From Cantharellus purpuraceus (taxonomy: Eukaryota > Basidiomycota > Agaricomycetes > Cantharellales > Hydnaceae), in the NCBI GenBank assembly GCA_025174535.1, contig JALBUN010000045.1:2852001-2916000 (forward strand): 64,000 nucleotides of DNA. The letters run 5' to 3'. Of the stretch, positions 56,472 to 64,000 are shown piece after piece. Position 1 is the stretch's first letter. Each line of letters begins with the position of its first letter. The position numbers and the translations under genes are program-made. The notes beneath the pieces were generated by a model. It was not told the origin of the DNA and made no database searches. It saw nothing but the letters and a program-made list of their open reading frames with translations.

Positions 56472-57965
56472 TTATACAACGTCCCACAATTCCTCCAGTG
56501 CGCAGCAGAACTAGAGCGGGGTAGACAAACCATAAGAGAAAGCCATAGCAAATCAAGAAAGACGCACCTTGCCACACGCAACCTGGTTGAAGGAGGTATC
56601 GACAATGACGAAGAAGACATAATGAAAAGGAAAGCACGCACTGACGCACTCAGCGAATAGTCGCTGATGGATATTTTTTCGTCTACAATTCCGTCCGCAA
56701 AATCATCTCGTCTAAAGCACGCAGTCATTGAATTATGTTATCAGAGGAGAATGGTGAAGCAAACGACTCACCCTCTCGCCATCGCACCGACAAATACAGC
56801 TACCGAGTGTGTCTGCGGGAGGGTGGGGAGGTATGAGGAGAGCCGCACCGTCGGAGAGTCACCAGAGAGGGCTGTGCCGTGTTAGGAACAGGCAATGAGT
56901 TGCAAGTCGAATAGCACTCACTCAGTTTAAAGGTGTTAGGAGGGAAATGGTCAGTGACAGGGTTCTGCGAGACGTAAATATCGATGTGACACTGACGAAA
57001 AAGAAAGCTCACTTTGATAACTTTGAGGAGTTTTTCGGAGCCATTAACACCGCGGATGCTAAGCTTGTGTAATAGTTGGACTTATGACGGGAAACGATAA
57101 AATTATCATGTTGACGAAACCGAAGTAATGAGAAAGGTTCAGTAGACTAGTTTGTGAAATTCCACAACATCATACTCACCCATTAGGCCGCCAAACCTCT
57201 TGAATGTCCTTGGAATACGTACGTGGGGATTAACCTCTATGAGGACCCCGCGTGCCGTGTGGATATACACTTGAAGAAGACCTGCCTTATTCAGAGGCGA
57301 GTCAAGCAGCGTAAGAAGACACTACGTGCTACGCTCAGCCCACCGAGAAACCACCAGGTAACACATCATGACACAACACACACCTGATGTGTAATATCAG
57401 GTCTCGCATCCGCAATATCGCGCCCCGTCTTGGCGAGGATGCCCTGGTGGTCATCGCAATTCAAAAGTGCATATTTTGCCTCGCCGGCAGACTTGGTGCC
57501 TGGCCGACCAGATCCACCGACACGGTACGCCTCGAGACATGCATTCTCGAGGACGACGATCAAGCGACGGCTGTTTGTGCGTTGGAGTGGGGTGCGTGGA
57601 ACGGTGGCTTGTATCGGGAGTAAGGCGGGGTTAGCGGGCCGAGGATTTGGATGAGCAGGCGCAGGTCGGGGCGAGAGCGCCTTCTTGGGCAGCGGGCGGG
57701 TGAGACGGTCAGGTCTCGCTTCCTCTATTCCCGTCCACTCCTCGTCGTCCACGACCGCATTTTCGTCATTGTCCGTTGTCTCAGACTTGACCTGTGAGTT
57801 TCTTGCCCGAGCTACCTTGTCTCGTTCCATGCTGTGAGGACGGCGTTTCCGTGCTCGTTTGAGATCTTCGTCTGCTGCCGGGTCCTCTGGAAAAGAGGAC
57901 GAATGACGGCGTCTACGTGAGATCGTGGTGGGCAGCAATGCGGGTGACGCTGCAATAACGGACAT
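56472..57965 (-). CDS. EMG1: rRNA small-subunit pseudouridine N1-methyltransferase EMG1/NEP1
   Basis: SPOUT-fold methyltransferase that makes the N1-methyl step of the hypermodified 18S pseudouridine and helps assemble 40S subunits. Exons in coding order: 57384-57965, 57180-57321, 57013-57080, 56922-56964, 56772-56871, 56642-56711, 56568-56582, 56472-56510; 1059 nt, 352 residues. Conserved blocks: [42 protein letters not shown] joined to [53 protein letters not shown] and [18 protein letters not shown]. The frame closes at all seven junctions. Exon 7 has only 15 nt. The N-terminal 130 residues are a basic and Pro-rich extension; the start could instead be 57830 (MERDKVARA), since the upstream exon is not conserved. 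Confidence 0.93.
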
Positions 57966-58170
57966 GAACAACAACAACTGGGATGGGTGTCTGGAAGAAG
58001 AAGGACAATGACGACAAGGCAATGCGGTGAGAGCAAAGAGATACGAGAATGCTTACAGAAGGACAAGCGCGATTTAGACGCCGTTTGGTCTTGTGAGGAG
58101 AAGACGCCCAGTCGCTTTATTTGGTGCCTGAATATGGAGACGCAGGCGCTCGACCGCTCCCGCTTAAACA
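57966..58170. promoter_or_regulatory. Divergent promoter between EMG1 and SCO1
   Basis: About 205 bp separate the two start codons (more if EMG1 starts at 57830). It includes CT-rich leader-like tracts on the minus strand. No clear TATA box. Confidence 0.4.
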
Positions 58171-59330
58171 ATGCTGTTTTCAAAACTAGAGCTCGTCTTG
58201 GCAAGGCCAGTCAGGGCGACATCGAGAGCTAGCGCACAATGGCGACCACGGAGCAGAGAGTATGCAGTACATAGAATGTCCCAAGCCGTGAGAGACAGAA
58301 CAGCAGTCGGCGTGCGTCCTCTTACATTGTTCTCTCCTCACACCTTGTTAATTATTTTTCAAATCAGGTCTTCACACCGAGAGCCGCTACTGTCCTTGTG
58401 GTGGCTGGTGGTGGCTTGTTGTACTACTTTGTACAAGAAAAGAAGAGATTGGAAGAAGAAAAAGGTGATGCTCCACGCCACACTTTCATGCACAGCCGTA
58501 TTCAACGTTCCACAGAGAAAGCTCGCGCATCTGCAACATACGGAAGACCAGATGTGGGCGGACCGTTTGACCTCACCGATCAACACGGAAAGCCATTCAC
58601 AGACAAGGACCTTATTGGTATGAACATATCCACAACCAGTTAGCTCTGAGCCTAATGACATCTTTGGGCAGGAACATTCTCTCTGGTGTATTTTGGCTTC
58701 ACAAATTGTCCAGATATTTGTCCCGATGAACTCGATAAAATGGGAACGGTTGTCGATGCCGTCGGTGCGCCACCACTAGCTTCATGCGCCTTTCACATTA
58801 TATTTACTCTCCGGCTGCAGAAAAGGCACTACCAGAGACGTCTTCCCTCCGTATGGTCAAACCCATCTTCATCTCAGTAGACCCTGCACGCGACTCAGTA
58901 GAGCAAATACGTCGATATGCCCTTGGTACGACAGGATAACCCGACAAAGTACCTCGTCTCCTGATTTATACCTCTCTTTACCTTCCATACCAGACTTCCA
59001 TCCACGCCTGATTGCTCTGACGGGCACATATCCTGCAATCAAAGCCATCTGCAAAGCCTACCGTGTATATTTCTCAAGTCCTCCTCCAAAAGACGGAGAG
59101 AAATCACGTATGATCCTTTTGCTCTCGAACTTTGGAGATTCTGATGTTTTCATGCAGTCGGAGAAGATTATCTCGTGGACCACAGCATCTACTTTTACCT
59201 CATGAACCCAGAGGGGAAATTCGTTCAACCATTTGGCAAAGTCAACACCGCCGAAGACGTTGCCCAGCGCGTGCTCGAAGAAATCGCAAAGTGGGAGAAG
59301 GGAGAGCGAGGTCCGCAGTATAACACATAA
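58171..59330 (+). CDS. SCO1: SCO1-like mitochondrial copper chaperone for cytochrome c oxidase
   Basis: Inner-membrane protein that delivers copper to the Cu-A site of Cox2. Exons: 58171-58311, 58368-58464, 58516-58617, 58672-58764, 58821-58925, 58994-59107, 59158-59330; 825 nt, 274 residues. The start at 58171 gives an Arg/Ser/Ala-rich, acid-poor presequence typical of mitochondrial import. A single membrane segment follows (ATVLVVAGGGLLYYFV), then the thioredoxin-like domain: GGPFDLTDQHGKPFTD, VYFGFTNCPDICPDEL with the copper-binding CxxxC, FISVDPARDSVEQ, and VDHSIYFYLMNPEGKFV carrying the copper-ligand His. All junctions are in frame. The gene is convergent with the hydrolase gene downstream. 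Confidence 0.95.
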
Positions 59331-59607
59331 AGGTTCCTGCATGCAAACATCAAAATCGGCCAGCGAGAAGAGAATTCGCATTATTCATCGTGCACACCAC
59401 TCAATATGTATCGTGATCTACTGTTGCATTGTATACAACTGTCATTTATCATGTGTTTGTTTATACCGAAGGCCATGGGGCTTTACCGACGTTGACATTT
59501 GTCCAAAATACAAAGAGAGTAGCAACCTTTAGGTGTCAGGTATGCATCGAATCTATCATTACATTGCTCAAACATGAGGCTTCCAGACCCTCTTCAGCTT
59601 GTTATAA

Positions 59608-60583
59608 TTATGCCGGAGGAATACTTCCAGGCAGGAAAGCCGGACCTCCTTTATATTTCTCATACCACCCCCAATCATGCGTCAAAAGGACATGGACCCG
59701 TTCGAGCTTCATCAACGCCCCCACGCGATCGATATGCTCCTGCGCAATATCCTTATCAGCATGTACACAAGAAATCACTTTGCCAGTGGCATCAGCCTCG
59801 AAAAACATCTGCTTCTCCCCCGTCAACAGCCGCACGTCGTGGCACGTATCTCCTCCCAAGAAGATCCACGAGCCGTTTGCAGACGTTCTGGCCAAAACAT
59901 TGATGTGACCACTCAGGTGGCCGGGAGAGTCAACTATATACAGTGAGCCATCACCGAAGTAATCCATCGCATGCGGGAAGTTGGCAATGGAAGTGGTAAA
60001 GTCCTCCTGCGTCAGGTATCGTGTGCGGTCTCTTGGAATGAAGTCTGTGAGAAAGATCGACTCGGGGTTGGCGGGATATCCATCATCTAGCACTTGTCTA
60101 CTTCCGTCTCCCGTAATGAATGTTGCTTTGGGAAAAGGTGCATGGTCTCCTGTGCTGTGGAATCAACTAATGAGAAAACACAAACCACGGGACATGGGAG
60201 TGCAGAAATGATACGTACTGGTCAAAATGCATATGGCTCACAATGATGGTTTCAACATCAATAGGCAGTATACCGCCTTGCATCAATGATTCTGCTACAT
60301 CCTGGGGGACGTCCACGGGGCACACTGTTTTCAAAGCCTGTCGGACACTCGGTGGGTAGCTGTCGGTATTTTTCCTTAGCCCGAGGTCAAAAGCAAGTTG
60401 TGCATTGGACTTGGAATGCCGAAGCCAGAAGGCAAGAGACGGACATTTAATAACGTCGTCCGGAGTAGCACCCATGATAAGGATATTGGAAGGGACACTT
60501 ATCGATCCAGCCTCTAATGCAGAGACGTTCATATATGCCTGATCGGCAGATGGAGCGGGGAGAGTAGGAGACGACATTGTCAT
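59608..60583 (-). CDS. Metallo-beta-lactamase-fold hydrolase
   Basis: Two exons in coding order, 60219-60583 and 59608-60154; 912 nt, 303 residues. The metal-binding motif SHMHFDHTGDH forms across the intron. Further ligands are visible: His in DSPGHLSGHINVL, Asp in FLGGDTCHD, and His in LLTHDWGWYEKY. A complete set of residues for a binuclear metal site is therefore present. The layout resembles the lactonase-like branch of the superfamily common in fungi; the substrate cannot be told. No signal peptide is evident. ATG 60583 is the first in frame; 60576 is an alternative. Confidence 0.85.
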
Positions 60584-61079
60584 GACTTTGGTAGTGGTGA
60601 CGAGGCGCTGAAGCTGAGGGTCAGAGCTCCACAGCCTGTCGTTGCCCTCACTTATAGAAAGTATTGTGTAATTGGCGGTGACTGCCGGTACTTGAGCTTG
60701 AGCACCTGCCCAAAGTCACACACCAAGTGCCAGTAGCCGAATTTGATAACCCAAGGTATTTGTTGACTGGGCGTGTTTCAATTTGAAATTTTAGCCCAAC
60801 ACGGCACTAACGTCCGCAATATTCGTTGTTCCATTTGTCACGCGAAATGTCTAGATTTCTTACCATGCTGATGCTCGTTACAGTAAGCCTTTAGTCGCAA
60901 TTGAGTACTATGTGGCCCGGCGCGTGATTGCTGGGACTAGAGCATGACTCTTTCTGTACCTCCATGGATCTATGGAAAGAGAAGAGAATGATCTAATTTC
61001 TTGAATGACGTAATAGAGTCGAACGAAATCCCCCCTTTTTTTGTTTCTTATTCTACAAGCCACTCCAGCTCTATCAACA
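60584..61079. other. Divergent intergenic region
   Basis: This region of 496 bp lies between the starts of the hydrolase gene (-) and the next gene (+) and presumably carries both promoters. No coding signal. Confidence 0.4.
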
Positions 61080-62384
61080 ATGTCAAACGTGACTTCATCT
61101 TCGCCTGAAATGTCAAAATTTTTATTGGCCATGCACAATGTTTATGGCCCATTCTCTAACCTCACCATAGCCAACGCCTCGACATGGACTCCACCACCCA
61201 TGGCTGAGGGCCATAAGGGTCGCTATCTCTGGGTCGATGGATTTGGCGTGTGCAATTTCCTCACGCTCTTCCATTCCACGTGCGATCAACGCTATCTAGT
61301 ACTTGCCTCGCGTCTCATCACCACTGTACATGATATCCTCGGCCGCACTCGGGACGGTACACAACGTCTCCCCGCGGCCTCCGACGCGAATCCCCTTCGT
61401 GGGGGTCTGAGAATCGGCAAAGAGGACGCAAGTGGCCCGGACAGTGACGGGCAGTACTTTCACTACTTGACCGTCTGGATGTTTGCTCTGAACAGGATGA
61501 CTGTCGCGAGCGGGGACACGAGCTATAATGACATGGCTATTGACCTTGCAAAGGCCGTGCATCCTAGATTCATGCGCGACAGGGACAGCAGCCGTCCAAG
61601 GATGGTATGGAAGATGAGCGTGGATTTGAAAGACGTGCTGGTCCCGAGTGAAGGAAACCTAGATCCCATTGATGGATACGTGACTTTTAGACTGCTGCAG
61701 CAAGTCTCAGGGGACTCAACAACGCTAGCAAGGGAAATTAAGGAATACAAGAAGATCGTGGACATCAAATGGCGCAACTACTACTCTAGCGATCCGTTGG
61801 ATCTAGGAATGACTCTGGACCGCTCATTGGTTCAGCGAGGGTGCCGAAAAAGAAAAGTGGGCAGAGTCTATCAAAGACAAGGCGTTGGCGTGCCTTGGTA
61901 TGTTGCAGCACGTCACTTTTTCTCAATCTGATCATGAAACATCGCGTTCTTAGATCATCTCTTCGCTGATTCTTATTTTGATTCTTGTAATTCACTGTCG
62001 CTTCGCCTAGCTTTCCGCGAATTTGGCACTTGTCTGGGTCTTAAGTGTCACACACCTCTCCAACCGACTCGCGTCAAGGAGGCGTGGAATGCCCGCGCGA
62101 GCAGTCTCGTAAAGGCTTGGGAAGATCTGGATATTGTTCCCGTACCGAAGCGTATCTCCAGGGTCGGAGAGAAGCTGGTGCCTATTACTCTTGTCATGTA
62201 CTGTACAGCTATGGAACCAGGAGGTAGGTCTTCACCAGATGGCTCCCATAGATTACTGATGCCTTTGCGATACAAGTCTTCCGCAAGGCATATTTGGAAA
62301 CCGAACCAGTACACTGATCAAATTGACTTTGGGGAGTATAACAACAAAGAAAAGGCAGTCAGGCGTTACAGCTATTGTCCGTAG
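61080..62384 (+). pseudogene. Six-hairpin-glycosidase-like protein, frameshifted
   Basis: From ATG 61080 the frame encodes GRYLWVDGFGVCNFLTLFH, DSDGQYFHYLTVWMFALNRM, YNDMAIDLAKAVHPRFM and NLDPIDGYVTFRLLQQVSGD, the Gly/Trp/Tyr-rich helix pattern of an (alpha/alpha)6 toroid protein. Near 61812 the protein-like sequence jumps frame: after DLGMTL it continues as WTAHWFSEGAEKEKWAESIK in another frame with no intron available. It then crosses an intron (about 61903-61952) to LFADSYFDSCNSLSLRLAFR and runs on to 62384. The frameshift may be real decay or a one-base sequence error. Family assignment is by pattern only. Confidence 0.55.
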
Positions 62385-63291
62385 ATTGTTTTTCATTTCG
62401 GGATTGACGCGGCGATGTGCATTTGATATTAGCGAGATTCCGCGATCAAACGACCTGCGATGATTCTCTGGCTACGCAGAGTATTCAGTGACTCCTCCCC
62501 CGTATGCGCAACTATTGTGTACTGTGTTCCTGTACGTTTTATTTTATATGTATCATGATTCTGTACCGTGTCATCAGTCAGTGTGCCATTGCAAACCATA
62601 ATTACTGTTCGACACCAGTACTGGCCAGTCGTATCCGTATTCGATGCTGCTGTTGCGGGTATATATATGGAGCGTCAGCCTAATGCAGAGGCTTTACAGC
62701 TGCTCAGTGGATTCAGGGTTCTAATCCAGGCTCTCGCTGTATCTATGGCATTGTAACTAATTTTTAGCTTGGGTGGTATAAGTTTATCTATAGGTACCGC
62801 ATCACGCCTTGGCATGCAGACATCAAGCATTATTCAACCGCCATCTGAGGAGGCGGTCCTTCGTTTCACAATCGCTCCATCAATCCTATTCCTCGGCACA
62901 CCAGGACTTGAGTCAGCTTTCCAGAGACATAATTGACTACTGCGTAATAGTCATGTAAATACGCTCCCCTTAGTCTCTTAGCTTTGAATAAAACCATCAG
63001 ACGTCCGTCCATCTTGACATTCTTGAAAGCTGAGGTGCCTTGTGCACCTTAAGGTCATATGACGCCAATTATACTGAACCTAACTGTTTTCTTTTCGATG
63101 AGTTGTTTTCGTCCCCTTCTGCCCTATGCTTGTAATAATCTGTTGGGTGGTTGGCAAAATGCTGCTGCTCCTTCGGGGCCGTTATATGAGATTACGTGAA
63201 ATGATGATCACCACGTGACATCGTGACTCTGGCGTTTCCCTCTGGTTGACTGTTGTGTGTTTACAAGGCTCAACAGTTCGCTTACTTCTAG
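62385..63291. other. Intergenic region before the PSO2-like gene
   Basis: No supported gene. Only short unrelated open frames, some overlapping on both strands. It contains the promoter of the following gene. Confidence 0.45.
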
Positions 63292-64000
63292 ATGGCGGGA
63301 TCTAAGAAGCGGAAGGAACCGGCACAATCCTCTACGCTGCTCGATTTTTTCGCCACTCCGACGCCCTCTGCTAAGAAGACCCGATGTGGAAGCACATCTA
63401 CCATTGTACCAACAAAGAAACGCGTCCCGAGTCCCATCCCAGAACCTGAAGACGTGATTGTCATTTCTGACGATGACCAAGAGGTGAAAGACCCCGGTTC
63501 TATGCTTGTTGACGGGAACAATGCTACAGACATGAAGAATGACTCATCGTTTGGCATGCCCACATTTCTGTTGGAAGACAACTCCGAGCCTCGTCAATGT
63601 CGCGACATCTTGTCTACCGATGCATACGTTGAGTCTTTCTCAAATGAAACCCACAAGAATGTGACTTCGAAGAACACCGAAGCGCGGTATGGTGAGTGGG
63701 GAATGGGTGACGACGAAGCCATGTTTCAAGATGCAGCCGACGAGGACGATGATGACTCGGAAGTCGTTGAAGTAGAAGAAGTCAATACTAGTCTCTGCCA
63801 AGGGAGCTATGACACAAACGATACCGTTTGTCCTGTCTGCGGCAAGATGTTGAACGGATTATTTGTTTCTGTGAATGATTGTCTCCCCTTCCTCTTAACC
63901 CTTCTCACGACCCCGCATGAGTAGGAGGTAGAAAACCACGTGAACGGGTGCCTCGATGCATTGTCTTCCATGTCCTTACCAGATGTCAAGAACAAACCAC
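63292..64000 (+). CDS. PSO2: PSO2/SNM1-like DNA cross-link repair protein, N-terminal part
   Basis: Starts MAGSKKRKEPAQSS and continues beyond the window. Residues about 14-20 (STLLDFF) resemble a PCNA-interacting box. An acidic, Ser-rich region with VIVISDDDQE follows, possibly a SUMO-interacting motif. At about 63826 begins a UBZ4-type zinc finger, VCPVCGKMLNGLF, completed across an intron (about 63862-63927) as EVENHVNGC, giving C-x2-C-x12-H-x3-C. N-terminal PCNA-box plus UBZ4 is the layout of Pso2/SNM1A nucleases, whose metallo-beta-lactamase and beta-CASP domains would lie downstream. Rad18 or other UBZ4 proteins remain possible, as the catalytic part is not in view. Confidence 0.6.

Noticed and set aside
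56061..56660. 199-codon plus-strand frame
   Set aside because: It is antisense to the last exons of EMG1, whose splicing and motifs are clear, and has no family signal.

Overview
This window reads as nuclear DNA of a filamentous basidiomycete, most likely an agaricomycete. The evidence is dense genes split by many introns of about 48-60 nt with GT..AG ends, fungal proteins (Pmt2, Grc3, Tsr2, Emg1, Sco1), and chromodomain Ty3/Gypsy retrotransposons. No database search was possible. Names rest on recognised motifs and on reading frames that join cleanly across predicted introns.

Left gene block (1-19.6 kb): the 3' part of a URB1/NPA1 ribosome-biogenesis gene (+), a C2H2 zinc-finger gene (+), the chaperonin subunit CCT2 (+, nine exons), the protein O-mannosyltransferase PMT2 (+, ten exons), an FAD-dependent monooxygenase (-), and the head-to-head pair GRC3 (-) / TSR2 (+) with only 53 bp between start codons.

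Seven-transmembrane array (20.2-54.9 kb): related minus-strand genes encode a predicted signal peptide, seven membrane segments and a Gln/Pro-rich tail. Two copies are intact (21442-22853 and 50777-52128). One is a truncated relic (20250-21300), one a fragment (49990-50590), and one a pseudogene (53439-54847). A relic-plus-intact pair was duplicated as a unit.

Transposon nest (23.46-49.77 kb), placed between the two duplicated pairs: (i) oldest, a plus-strand Gypsy element of family 1, now only its 5' LTR and part of gag; (ii) a second family-1 element on the minus strand inserted inside that LTR, with its own LTRs at 23834-24374 and 46705-47233, carrying an antisense zinc-cluster ORF; (iii) inside its pol, about 1.9 kb of unassigned DNA and a complete, very young family-2 element (29707-41423, LTRs of about 1.43 kb, target duplication GTTGC, a single 2487-codon gag-pol); (iv) a family-2 solo LTR in the gag region of element ii (target duplication GCGGG); (v) an old CpG-depleted family-2 LTR without a target duplication at 48349-49772. 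Family 1 is broken by stops that fit CGA-to-TGA changes, whereas family 2 looks potentially functional.

Right gene block (56.4-64 kb): EMG1/NEP1 (-, eight exons), the mitochondrial copper chaperone SCO1 (+, seven exons), a metallo-beta-lactamase-fold hydrolase (-), a probable six-hairpin-glycosidase-like protein with a frameshift (+), and the start of a PSO2/SNM1-like DNA-repair gene (+) cut by the window end. Four genes (URB1, GRC3, TSR2, EMG1) serve ribosome assembly.
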